Shown here: positions 24,903 to 32,860 of the stretch, piece after piece
How positions within the stretch are numbered: position 1 is the first letter of the stretch
Layout of the letters: each line of letters opens with the position of its first letter
NCBI GenBank assembly: GCA_003153125.1
Contig: PLWW01000055.1
Span: forward strand, 1 to 36,981
DNA from: Candidatus Dormiibacterota bacterium
GTDB taxonomy: Bacteria; Chloroflexota; Dormibacteria; Aeolococcales; Aeolococcaceae
DNA length: 36,981 bases
Direction: 5' to 3'
The notes under the pieces: generated by a model
Databases searched by the model: none
Seen by the model: only the letters and a program-made list of their open reading frames with translations
What the model was told of the DNA's origin: nothing
Translations under genes and position numbers: made by a program

Positions 24903-25324
24903 GCTCAGCGGACACCGCTGCAGGCAGCGCGCCGGAATTCCTCAATCCGCCGAGCGTGGGAGAGCCGATCGGAGCGTACTCTCACGTCGCCAAGAGCGGG
25001 GATACGTACTTCGTTGCTGGTCAAGTGGCGATCGACAGGCAGGGTAACGTCGTCGGCGACGGTGACCTGGCGGCCCAGCTGACCCAGACGTTCGCCAACA
25101 TCGGCGACATCCTGTCGTCGCTTGGCCTCGGTTTCGCCAATGTCGCGCAGATGACCACTTACCTCACCCAGCGCACCCACGTCGCTGAGTTCTACGAGGC
25201 GCGGCGCGTGCTCTTCCCCTCGCTTTTCGTCGATGCCATGTATCCACCCAACACATTGCTGATCATCGCCGGGCTGGTCCGGCCGGAGCTTCTCATCGAG
25301 GTGCAGCTGATCGCTACCGCGTGA
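24899..25324 (+). CDS. RidA (YjgF/YER057c/UK114) family protein
   Basis: A 141-residue RidA-fold protein. GAYSHVAKSGDTYFVAGQVAID, the helix QTFANIGDILSSLGLGFANV and MYPPNTLLIIAGLVRPELLIEVQLIA carry the pocket Arg (Arg128) and the Glu (Glu134) of the family. The GTG overlaps the SDR stop. RidA proteins hydrolyse enamines/imines; some members are 2-aminomuconate deaminases that act after extradiol cleavage of 2-aminophenols. With a dioxygenase and an FAH enzyme in the same module, a deaminase role on an amino-substituted ring-fission product is a reasonable inference. Confidence 0.88.
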   Translation: MSSADTAAGSAPEFLNPPSVGEPIGAYSHVAKSGDTYFVAGQVAIDRQGNVVGDGDLAAQLTQTFANIGDILSSLGLGFANVAQMTTYLTQRTHVAEFYEARRVLFPSLFVDAMYPPNTLLIIAGLVRPELLIEVQLIATA

Positions 25325-25349
25325 GCGAGGCATTGAAGAAGGGGCACAC

Positions 25350-25448
25350 GTGACGCGTACAGAGGCGAGGAAAGCGCTCGTGACCACGACCAACCGGACA
25401 ACCAAGGCGGCTCTTGTCAACTACGAACGGGGAGGCGAACAGGCATGA
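25350..25448 (+). CDS. Possible 32-residue leader ORF before the second ABC operon
   Basis: A GTG at 25350, with AGAAGGGG 6 bp upstream, opens a 32-codon frame that ends in a TGA overlapping the ATG of the binding-protein gene (ATGA). The product is polar, with many Thr, Arg and Lys and no motif. It could be a translated leader that couples ribosomes to the transporter gene, or chance. It fills most of the 120-bp gap between the RidA and binding-protein genes. Confidence 0.3.
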   Translation: MTRTEARKALVTTTNRTTKAALVNYERGGEQA

Positions 25449-26752
25449 CCACACGCGTGACGATGGCGCGGCTCTCGGCCACGGCGACGCTGGTGGCGCT
25501 GGTCGCTGGTTGCGGCGGCGGCGGCGGCGGCGGCGGCAGCAGTAGCAGTAGCGGTGTGGGGACGCTGGTGTTCGGCGAACTCATGCCCTTCACCGGTGAC
25601 CAAGCCACTGAAGGCGGGCAGGTGACCAACGGCTGCCAACCGGCGATTGCGGTGATCAACAAGGCCGGCGGCGTGCTCGGCAACAAGGTGACCTGCCAGG
25701 AGTTCGACACTCGAGGCGACGCCGTCGACGCGGTGCCGGCGGCGCAGAAGATGCTCGCCACGACCACAAACCTGGTCGGCGTGCTCGGCCCCAGCACCGC
25801 GGAGGCGCCTGCGACGGAGCCCCTGCTGCAGCAGGCCAACATGCCGATGTTCTCGGTGGCCGGCGACCCGCAGTTCGATAAGAGCACCGACCCGTACTTC
25901 TACCGCTTCACGCCGGCCGACGACCTCGCCGCCAAGGCGCTGGCGCTCGAGGCCAAGAATCTCGGGTACAAGCGGGTCGCGGTGGTCTTCACCGCCGGTG
26001 ACAGCGCGCAGGCCAACGTTCCATCGCTGCAGGCGGTGGCCCCGATCCTCGGACTGCAGATCACCGACGCGCTCTCGATCACGCCCAACCAGCCGTCCTA
26101 CCGCACCGAGGTCGCCAAGCTTCTTGCCAACCACCCCGATGTGATCATCAACGAGGGCGACCCTCAGAGCGATGCCACCTTCTTCGGTCAGTTGAAGGAA
26201 GCTGGCGGCAACATTCCCATGGTGATCACCGCCGTCGCCACCTTCAGCGACTGGCAGAACGCGATGAGCACCGCCATGGGTAGCGCTGTCCTGGCCGACC
26301 TGATGACCGTCATCGATCCCTACACGCCGACCGAGGGCGAGGGCTGGCAGGTCTTCAACGACACCCTCAAGGGCCTGCACGGCAACGGCGTCGACTACAA
26401 GCAGTACAACGCCGACATCTACTCGCGCACCACCTACGACGCCTGCATCGCCATGGCGCTGGCCATGACAGCATCCAACTCCATCGATCCCAAGACGTAC
26501 AACCCACACATCGCCGACATCCTCACCCCGGGCTCGGACAAGACCACGGTGCACACCTACCAGGAGGGACTCGACGCGCTCAAGGCGAGCAAGAAGATCT
26601 ACCTGGTGGGCGCCGGTGGCGAGCTGGGGCTCAACCAGTACCACAGCGTCGCTGGTGCATTCGAGACGCAGCACTATGACCCCGCGACGAAAGCGCTCGT
26701 CCACGTAGGCGTGATCCCTAACGACGAGTTGAAGGCACTGTCGCTCGGCTGA
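25445..26752 (+). CDS. ABC transporter substrate-binding lipoprotein (second Liv-type importer)
   Basis: A 435-residue receptor with a lipoprotein signal peptide ending LVAGC (Cys23). The Cys is followed by eight Gly and five Ser, a flexible tether, before the type I binding fold starts at LVFGELMPFTGDQATEGGQ. A GGGGAGG ribosome site precedes the ATG at 25445. Body features such as YYRFTPADDLAAKA-like and VAVVFTAGD segments fit the Peripla_BP_6 family. It heads the second five-gene importer and is only distantly similar to the receptor at 4442, so the two systems probably differ in ligand. Confidence 0.9.
   Translation: MTTRVTMARLSATATLVALVAGCGGGGGGGGSSSSSGVGTLVFGELMPFTGDQATEGGQVTNGCQPAIAVINKAGGVLGNKVTCQEFDTRGDAVDAVPAAQKMLATTTNLVGVLGPSTAEAPATEPLLQQANMPMFSVAGDPQFDKSTDPYFYRFTPADDLAAKALALEAKNLGYKRVAVVFTAGDSAQANVPSLQAVAPILGLQITDALSITPNQPSYRTEVAKLLANHPDVIINEGDPQSDATFFGQLKEAGGNIPMVITAVATFSDWQNAMSTAMGSAVLADLMTVIDPYTPTEGEGWQVFNDTLKGLHGNGVDYKQYNADIYSRTTYDACIAMALAMTASNSIDPKTYNPHIADILTPGSDKTTVHTYQEGLDALKASKKIYLVGAGGELGLNQYHSVAGAFETQHYDPATKALVHVGVIPNDELKALSLG
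25514..25552 (+). repeat. (GGC)8 plus AGC/AGT repeat coding Gly8-Ser5
   Basis: Eight perfect GGC codons directly after the lipidated Cys codon are followed by AGC-AGT-AGC-AGT-AGC. The repeat codes the tether between membrane anchor and binding domain. Simple triplet repeats can change length without shifting the frame. Confidence 0.85.
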
Positions 26753-26771
26753 TGATGAACAAGCGGAGCGC

Positions 26772-27659
26772 ATGAGCCTGATCCTGCCGACGATCGGCTT
26801 CAGCCTGATCAGCGCGTCGATCCTCGCGCTAGCGGCAGTCGGGTTCACGCTGCAGTTCGGCGTCACCAACATCCTCAACCTCGCCTTCGCCGAGGTGATG
26901 ACGTCATCGGCGTTCGTGGCCTACTGGGTGAACAGCAGGGGCATCTCGATCTGGATCGGCATGCTCGTCGCAGGTCTGTTTGGAGCGATCCTATCGCTGC
27001 TCATCAACCGGTGGCTCTACCGCCCTTTCATCCGCAGCGGGACACGACTCTTTGGGCTGATCATCGTCAGCATGGGCTTGGCGCTGATCATCCAGAACGG
27101 CGTGTTGGCGATCACCGGCCCGGGCTTCTTCACGTACGACCAGCCTCACGGCCTCGCCTTCGATGTGGCTGGCATCCGGTTCACGTACACCGAGTTGGCC
27201 ATTCTGCTCATCGCCGTCGTCGCCATGGCGGCGGTGCATCTGCTGCTGACCCGGACGCGGCTGGGCAAGGCGATGCGGGCATGCTCCGCCGATTCGGCTC
27301 TGGCCCGTTGCTCGGGGGTGCCGACCGCGCGCGTCGTTGACATCGCCTGGTTGCTCTCCGGCGCGCTGGCCGGCATCGCCGGCGTCACCCTCTTCATGAA
27401 CACGACCGCGTTCTCGGTGACCACCAGCGGGGATTTTCTCGTGGTCATCATTGCGGCGGCGATCCTCGGCGGTGTGGGGGATGCCTACGGGGCCATGCTC
27501 GGCGCGCTGATCATCGGCTTCGCCACCGAGTTCTCCGCTCTCTTTCTCAACTCCGCGTACAAGACCGCGATCGCGTTCGTCATCCTGGTTGTGGTTCTGC
27601 TGATCAGGCCCCAGGGGGTTCGCGCCGCGTTTGCGGCCGCTCGCGAGGTGCAGACGTGA
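26772..27659 (+). CDS. Branched-chain-type ABC transporter permease (LivH-like, second set)
   Basis: A 295-residue permease with about eight hydrophobic segments: AVGFTLQFGVTNILNLAFAEVMT near the start, AMRACSADSALARCSGV as the ATPase-contact loop, and ILGGVGDAYGAMLGALIIG near the end, all LivH-like. It starts 19 bp after the binding-protein gene; its TGA overlaps the GTG of the next permease (GTGA). Confidence 0.9.
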   Translation: MSLILPTIGFSLISASILALAAVGFTLQFGVTNILNLAFAEVMTSSAFVAYWVNSRGISIWIGMLVAGLFGAILSLLINRWLYRPFIRSGTRLFGLIIVSMGLALIIQNGVLAITGPGFFTYDQPHGLAFDVAGIRFTYTELAILLIAVVAMAAVHLLLTRTRLGKAMRACSADSALARCSGVPTARVVDIAWLLSGALAGIAGVTLFMNTTAFSVTTSGDFLVVIIAAAILGGVGDAYGAMLGALIIGFATEFSALFLNSAYKTAIAFVILVVVLLIRPQGVRAAFAAAREVQT

Positions 27660-28702
27660 GCAACGCGACCCAGTTCTACGTCACCACTCTGCTCATCTAT
27701 GGGGCGGTCTCGATCATCGCCTGCTGGGGGCTCGATCTCCAGTTCGGCGACACTGGGATTCTCAATTTCGCGTTCATCATGTTCCAGGCGGCGGGTGCTT
27801 ACACGGCCGCAGTGCTCACGCTGGGACCCTCGACCCAGTCCAATCCGCTCAGCAACTATCAGCAGTACGTCTTCGGGGCGTCGGTCCCGTACCCAGTGTC
27901 GGTGTTCGCTGCCGCTCTCGTGGGGGCGCTGCTGTCGTACCCCATCGGGGTGGTCGCGCTGCGACGGCTGCGCTCGGACTATCAGGCGGTGGCCATGCTG
28001 GTGGTGTCGTTGATCGCGACGACCGTGGTGATCAGCGACACTGGTTTACTCGACGGCGAGCGTGGTCTCTTCCTCATCCCCAAGCCCCTGCGCGACTCCG
28101 CTGACACCCTACTCGGCTACCAGTGGCTGTACGTTGGCATCAGCTGCGTCTTCCTGGCAGTGGTCCTGTGGGTCATCGCTCGCATCTCGCGCGCCCCGCT
28201 GGGCCGCAGCCTCCGCGCCATCCGCGAATCGGAGTCGGCGGCCGCAGCACTCGGCAAGAACGTGCTCTCCCTGCGCATGGGCGCGTTTGTGGTGGGGAAC
28301 ATGATCGCCGCCATCAGCGGCGCGCTCCTGGTCCAGTACATCGGGTCGTGGTCGCCCAATGGTTGGCTGTACCCGGAGACCTTCGTATATCTCGGCGCCA
28401 TTATCATCGGCGGCGCGGCGAACAAGCTCGGGGTGCTGATCGGTGCGCTGCTCCTTCCCGTTGGCATCTCCGAGGGCGTGCGCTACCTCCCCTCGTTCGG
28501 TGGCCCGGGCTTCGTCGACGCCGTCCAATTCATGCTCATCGGAGTGTTGATCATTGCCTTCATGTGGTTCCGCCCGCGCGGTCTCGTGCCGGAGCGACGC
28601 CGGACGTTCGGGAATCCGCGGTGGTCCTTCCGCCGCAGGACACCCGGGGCGGGCGTCGCCACCGCGATGCCGTCGGCGGATGAGCAGGGGCTGGCGGGCT
28701 GA
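27656..28702 (+). CDS. Branched-chain-type ABC transporter permease (LivM-like, second set)
   Basis: A 348-residue permease starting with GTG inside the previous stop. LivM-type landmarks include CWGLDLQFGDTGILNFAFIMF, the AIRESESAAAALGKNVLSLRMGAF loop that contacts the ATPases, and LGAIIIGGAANKLGVLIGALLLP. About nine to ten hydrophobic segments are visible, with a basic cytoplasmic tail. It pairs with the LivH-like protein to form the second importer channel. Confidence 0.9.
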   Translation: MSNATQFYVTTLLIYGAVSIIACWGLDLQFGDTGILNFAFIMFQAAGAYTAAVLTLGPSTQSNPLSNYQQYVFGASVPYPVSVFAAALVGALLSYPIGVVALRRLRSDYQAVAMLVVSLIATTVVISDTGLLDGERGLFLIPKPLRDSADTLLGYQWLYVGISCVFLAVVLWVIARISRAPLGRSLRAIRESESAAAALGKNVLSLRMGAFVVGNMIAAISGALLVQYIGSWSPNGWLYPETFVYLGAIIIGGAANKLGVLIGALLLPVGISEGVRYLPSFGGPGFVDAVQFMLIGVLIIAFMWFRPRGLVPERRRTFGNPRWSFRRRTPGAGVATAMPSADEQGLAG

Positions 28703-28703
28703 G

Positions 28704-29492
28704 GTGAGCGCGCTCCCCGCCGAGGCCGTGGGCCGCCCCATCCTCTCCGCGCGCTCGCTGTCGCACTCATTCCAGGCGGTCCGCGTCGTCGACGGCGTGT
28801 CCATCGACATCGATGAGGGCAGGTTATACGGCTTGATCGGTCCGAATGGCGCCGGGAAATCCACGGTAATGAACATCCTCGCCGGCGCGCAAAAGCCGAT
28901 CGGAGGCACCACCCATTACGGTGGCGTCGACATCACGCGATGGCCGGCGTATCGGCGGGCGCGGCACGGGGTCATTCGCACCTTCCAGCTATCCAACGAG
29001 TTTGCCCGCCTCACCGTGCTCGAGAACCTGCTCGTCGCCGTCCCTAACCAGCCGGGTGACACCTTCCGCGAGGTGTTCACCACGCCGCGGCGCCGCTGGA
29101 ACCGGCGCCAGGGCGAGTCCCTCGACCGGGCACGCGCACTGCTCGCCCGTTTCAACATGGAGGCCAAAGCGGACGACTACGCCAGCGACCTCAGCGGCGG
29201 TCAGAAGCGCATCCTCGAGATCCTCAGGGCGGTCATGGCGCAGCCCCGGTTGCTCCTTCTCGACGAGCCTCTTGCCGGCATCCATCCGCGCATCATCGAG
29301 TCGGTCTGCGACTACCTTCGCGAGTTGCGCCGCGAGGGCGTGACCATCCTGATGATCGAGCACGAGCTCGAGGTCGTCGAGACGCTCTGCGACGCGGTGG
29401 TGGTGATGGCCAGCGGCATCGTGATCTTTCGCGGCAGCATGACCGAGGCACGCCAGCGCAGGGAGGTCATCGATGCCTATGTCGCCGGCTGA
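28704..29492 (+). CDS. ABC transporter ATP-binding protein (LivG-like, second set)
   Basis: A 262-residue ATPase: Walker A GPNGAGKST, the LivG-type VIRTFQLSNEFARLTVLENLLVA segment, signature LSGGQKR, Walker B LLLLDEPLAGI and switch MIEHELEVV. GTG 28704, 1 bp after the LivM stop, is preferred; an ATG at 28680 would overlap that gene. The 3' end overlaps the next gene by 20 bp. Confidence 0.88.
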   Translation: MSALPAEAVGRPILSARSLSHSFQAVRVVDGVSIDIDEGRLYGLIGPNGAGKSTVMNILAGAQKPIGGTTHYGGVDITRWPAYRRARHGVIRTFQLSNEFARLTVLENLLVAVPNQPGDTFREVFTTPRRRWNRRQGESLDRARALLARFNMEAKADDYASDLSGGQKRILEILRAVMAQPRLLLLDEPLAGIHPRIIESVCDYLRELRREGVTILMIEHELEVVETLCDAVVVMASGIVIFRGSMTEARQRREVIDAYVAG

Positions 29493-30309
29493 CGCGGTGC
29501 AGCGGCCACCGGCCGTGCTCACCACGCGTGGCCTCACTGCTGGCTACGGGAGGGTGCAGATCATCCGCGATATCTCTGTCGACATCGGCAGGGGAGAGGT
29601 GGTCGCCATCGTCGGCCCCAACGGTGCGGGCAAGAGCACCTTGCTCAAGGCCATCATGGGGCTGATCCACGTGTGGGACGGTGAGCTGGTGGTCGGCGAA
29701 ACGCCGGCGAGCGCCCTGGCCACCGAAGGGCTGGTGCGTCGGGGTGTCGGATACGTGCCCCAGATCGGAGACGTCTTCACGCCGCTGTCAGTATCGGAGA
29801 ACCTCGACATCGGCGCGTACACGCTGCCGCAGTCGGAGGTAGCCAGGCGCCGTCAGGAGGTCATCGACGTCTTCCCCCGGGTCGGTACCCTGCTCCACCG
29901 CACCGCCGGAAAGCTGAGCGGTGGCGAGCGCAAGATGGTGGGCATCGCCCGTGCGCTGATGAGTAGGCCCAGCGTGCTGCTGCTAGACGAGCCCACCGCG
30001 GGGCTGTCCGCGGAGGTGGCCAACACGCTTCTCACCAGCCATCTGCAGACACTGCGCGGCGTCGGCGTCGGCATTCTCCTCGTGGAGCAGAAGGCCACTG
30101 CGGCCCTCGATGCCGCGGATTGGTCGTACGTGATGGCGGCGGGACAGGTGCGGTTCAGCGCCCGTGCCCGAGAGCTTCGCGAGCACCCGCGCTTCAGCGA
30201 CATCTTTTTCGGTGTGATCCAGCCGGACTCGCAGGCGACTCAGGGGTCCGCCGACACCGACGAGACCATATCCACGACTGCACAGGAGGACACGGCATGG
30301 GCGAAGTAG
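29473..30309 (+). CDS. ABC transporter ATP-binding protein (LivF-like, second set)
   Basis: A 278-residue ATPase: Walker A GPNGAGKST, the LivF-type GYVPQIGDVFTPLSVSENLDIG segment, signature LSGGERK, Walker B VLLLDEPTAGL and switch LVEQKATAAL. GGGAGG lies 8 bp before ATG 29473, inside the end of the LivG-like gene. A 30-residue polar C-terminal tail overlaps the start of the dioxygenase gene by 13 bp, tying the importer to ring cleavage. Confidence 0.88.
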   Translation: MPMSPADAVQRPPAVLTTRGLTAGYGRVQIIRDISVDIGRGEVVAIVGPNGAGKSTLLKAIMGLIHVWDGELVVGETPASALATEGLVRRGVGYVPQIGDVFTPLSVSENLDIGAYTLPQSEVARRRQEVIDVFPRVGTLLHRTAGKLSGGERKMVGIARALMSRPSVLLLDEPTAGLSAEVANTLLTSHLQTLRGVGVGILLVEQKATAALDAADWSYVMAAGQVRFSARARELREHPRFSDIFFGVIQPDSQATQGSADTDETISTTAQEDTAWAK

Positions 30310-31265
30310 TGCTCGGGATCTCGATGTCGCATGCGCCCGGAATCCTCGGCTGGCCGGAGGCGCCTGCGGCAGACAAGCGGGACCGCATGCAGGAGGCACT
30401 GCAGACCATCAGCCAGCAGCTCGAGGCTACCCGGCCGGACGTGCTGATCGCGTTCCTCGACGACCACTTCGACAACCACTTCCGTAACCTCATGCCGACT
30501 TTTGCAGTGGGCATCGCACCCAGCCACGCCGGTCCCAGCGAGCACTACTTCGAGATGCTCCGCATCGACCGCAAACGCGAGGTGCCGAGCCACGAGGAGA
30601 TGAGCGAGGCACTGCTCAGTCACCTGGTGCACAGCGGGTTCGACGCCGCGCGCATGGGTCACATCGAGTACGGCAACAACCTGATGGTGGCGCTGGCCCT
30701 GATCCGTGATCAGCTCGACATCCCGGTCGTCCCCGTTTTCATCAATGTGTTCACGCCGCCGATCACGCCGCCGGCACGCGCCTACCAACTCGGCGAGCTG
30801 GTGCGATCATTCGTCGATGGGCGACCCGAAAGAGTCGGCTTCCTCGCCACGGGCGGGCTGTCCCACTGGCCGCCGTTCTGGACGGACAGCAGCCCCGCCG
30901 ACGATCCGCTCTTCGCGCGGATGAAGCGCTACCAGACGGAGGGCCGCTCATACCTGAGGGAGGATCCCGACCTGATCACCGACGTCGGCAAATGGGAGCA
31001 GGCGACCGCGGCGCAGTCGGACCAGCCCCTCGTCAATGAGGCATGGGACCGGGATTTCCTGGACGCGCTGGGCCGCGGCGACATCGACTACATGAAGAAC
31101 CTCACCTTCGCCAGTGTCGAGAAGGACGCCGGCAACGGCGGCCACGAGGTGCTCAACTGGATCGCGCTCATGGGTGCCATGCGCGGTGAGCCGGCGGAGA
31201 TCCTCGCCTACGAGCCCGTCAAGGAGTGGATCTGCGGCATGGGATTCGCCCTCTATCGCGGCTGA
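30297..31265 (+). CDS. Class III extradiol ring-cleavage dioxygenase, LigB type (second copy)
   Basis: A 322-residue LigB-family Fe(II) dioxygenase. Likely ligands and catalytic residues are His12 (MSHAPG), His57 (DDHFDNHF), His122 (MGHIEYG), His190 (GGLSHWPP) and a Glu in GHEVLNWIALMGAM. It is about 40 residues longer than the paralogue at 10971, mainly in the insert after SHWPPFW, and no LigA-type gene lies next to it. The ATG sits inside the last codons of the LivF-like gene. Some single-subunit members act on gallate or aminophenol-type rings. The substrate is unknown, but RidA and FAH genes in the same unit point to an amino-substituted ring as one option. Confidence 0.86.
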   Translation: MGEVVLGISMSHAPGILGWPEAPAADKRDRMQEALQTISQQLEATRPDVLIAFLDDHFDNHFRNLMPTFAVGIAPSHAGPSEHYFEMLRIDRKREVPSHEEMSEALLSHLVHSGFDAARMGHIEYGNNLMVALALIRDQLDIPVVPVFINVFTPPITPPARAYQLGELVRSFVDGRPERVGFLATGGLSHWPPFWTDSSPADDPLFARMKRYQTEGRSYLREDPDLITDVGKWEQATAAQSDQPLVNEAWDRDFLDALGRGDIDYMKNLTFASVEKDAGNGGHEVLNWIALMGAMRGEPAEILAYEPVKEWICGMGFALYRG

Positions 31266-31280
31266 CCGCCCACGACCACG

Positions 31281-32531
31281 ATGACGGTCCCGGCGTCCGC
31301 AACGACCGCGGGACCTGACGCCGGGGCGCACGCTTTCGGCGGCCAGGCCGCTCATACGGCGAGGTTGCTGTCCCTGCTCTGCACCGGCTTCATCCTCCGC
31401 GCGGTCTTGCTCGGCGTACCGCCGGTCCTCGAACAACTGCGCCGCAGCCTGGGCCTCAGTCACGGGATGGCCGGGCTGGTTATTGGCCTGCCGGTGCTCG
31501 TGCTCGGCCTCAGTGCTCTCCCCGGCGCCGCGATCACCCGGCGGATCGGGGCGGCTCGGACCGTCGGGGCCGGGCTGGTCCTGCTGGCCGTGGGCGCGGT
31601 TCTCCGTGCCGCTCCTGGCGGCTTCACCAGCGTCATGATCGGCACGCTGTTGCTCGCCGTCGGAATCGGTGCGGCGCAGCCGCCGCTGGCGCGGCTCGCT
31701 CAAGTGTGGTTTCCGCGGCAGGTGCAACGCGCCGCCACCGTCATGACCCTGGGGCTACTCGTCGGCGGCATCGCCGGTGCCGCCCTCACGCCGTTCGTGG
31801 TGCACGGCGTCGCGCACGACTGGCGGGGCAGCTTCGTGTTCTGGTCGGTTCCGGCGGCCCTGGCGGTGGTGATGTGGCTGGCCGTGGCGTCGCGCTCACC
31901 GGACGGCAGCGCCGGTCAGGCCCCCGTCCGGATCGGACCGCTGCTCGCCGATCCACGCGTCCGCTGGATCACCCTTCTCTTTGCCGCCCAGGGGGTGACC
32001 TTTTACACCAGCAACACTTGGATCGCGGGCGCCTCGGCCGGAGGCGCGGATACCCCCGCGGCCGCGCTCAATCTGCTCTGCCTCAATGGGGCGGCGCTGC
32101 CGATAACCCTAGTCCTCACCGCCACGCGGCGCAGCTTCACCGATTCGAGGCGCTTCTACGTCGCCGCCGGTCTACTGTCGATCGCCGGGACGGCCGGCTG
32201 GACCTTCGCCGGCCCCGAGCTCGGCCCGCTCTGGTCGCTGCTTCTCGGCGGCGGCGGCACCATGGCGCTGGTGGGCGCGACGGCATACTCTCCGATGTCA
32301 TTCCCGCCTGCGCAGGTGGCGGCGGTGGCGGCGACGGTGTGGACCGTGGGCTATATCGCCGCCTTCGTGGGGCCGCCGCTGGCAGGTTTCAGCATTGATC
32401 TTTTCCATAACCCGCGCGCGCCATTCGCACTGTGCCTTGCGTTCAGCTTTCTGCTCATCCTGGGAGGGTTGAGGCTCCCGCGCACGGTCCCTGGAGCGGT
32501 GCCCGCAACAGACCCGGCTGCAGGGGATTGA
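31281..32531 (+). CDS. MFS transporter, CynX/NimT family (second copy)
   Basis: A 416-residue membrane transporter with about 12 hydrophobic segments. The N-terminal GFILRAVLLGVPPVLEQLRRSLGLSHGMAGLVIGLPVLVLGLSA is typical of the CynX/NimT branch. It starts 15 bp after the second dioxygenase gene and ends the second module, mirroring the transporter that ends the first. No cyanase gene is present, so cyanate is not the likely substrate. Confidence 0.85.
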   Translation: MTVPASATTAGPDAGAHAFGGQAAHTARLLSLLCTGFILRAVLLGVPPVLEQLRRSLGLSHGMAGLVIGLPVLVLGLSALPGAAITRRIGAARTVGAGLVLLAVGAVLRAAPGGFTSVMIGTLLLAVGIGAAQPPLARLAQVWFPRQVQRAATVMTLGLLVGGIAGAALTPFVVHGVAHDWRGSFVFWSVPAALAVVMWLAVASRSPDGSAGQAPVRIGPLLADPRVRWITLLFAAQGVTFYTSNTWIAGASAGGADTPAAALNLLCLNGAALPITLVLTATRRSFTDSRRFYVAAGLLSIAGTAGWTFAGPELGPLWSLLLGGGGTMALVGATAYSPMSFPPAQVAAVAATVWTVGYIAAFVGPPLAGFSIDLFHNPRAPFALCLAFSFLLILGGLRLPRTVPGAVPATDPAAGD

Positions 32532-32804
32532 TGCGCCGTCGTCGGGCGGCCTGGCCACCGATCATCTCGGCGGCGCCCCATCTCGGGGTGGCACGGGTGC
32601 GCCGCACCTCGTCCTCGCTGCCGGAGACCAGCACTCGGTACGCCCGGCGGGTCAAGCGGCTTACTGGAGAGTGGGGCGCACTCACGGCGGCGGGGACCGT
32701 CTGAGCACCTGCGCGTTCGGTGCAGGTCAGTAAGGGTCGTATTCCGAACGCCCCACAGGTGCTTTGCTCCGAGGCGACCTCGTGGAGCACGCGGAGCACG
32801 CACC
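32532..32804. other. Intergenic stretch, no convincing gene
   Basis: Between the MFS gene and a minus-strand ferritin-like gene. A minus-strand segment reads RLTRRAYRVLVSGSEDEVRRTR and may be part of a decayed gene, but no family was recognised. It also holds a small hairpin (ACCTGC 32707-32712 with GCAGGT 32722-32727) and a 9-bp tandem repeat GGAGCACGC (32784-32801). Confidence 0.35.
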
Positions 32805-32853
32805 GACCGGCCAAGAGATCATCGACACGACGATCGTGTCCGGCTGGCCGGTC
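32805..32853 (-). terminator. Nested inverted repeat 3' of the ferritin-like gene
   Basis: An outer 9-bp stem, GACCGGCCA (32805-32813) with TGGCCGGTC (32845-32853), encloses an inner 7-bp stem, GACACGA (32824-32830) with TCGTGTC (32834-32840), around a CGA loop. It starts 7 bp beyond the stop of the minus-strand gene, the place expected for a terminator or 3'-end protecting hairpin. It has no T-run. Confidence 0.5.
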
Positions 32854-32860
32854 AGTGCCC

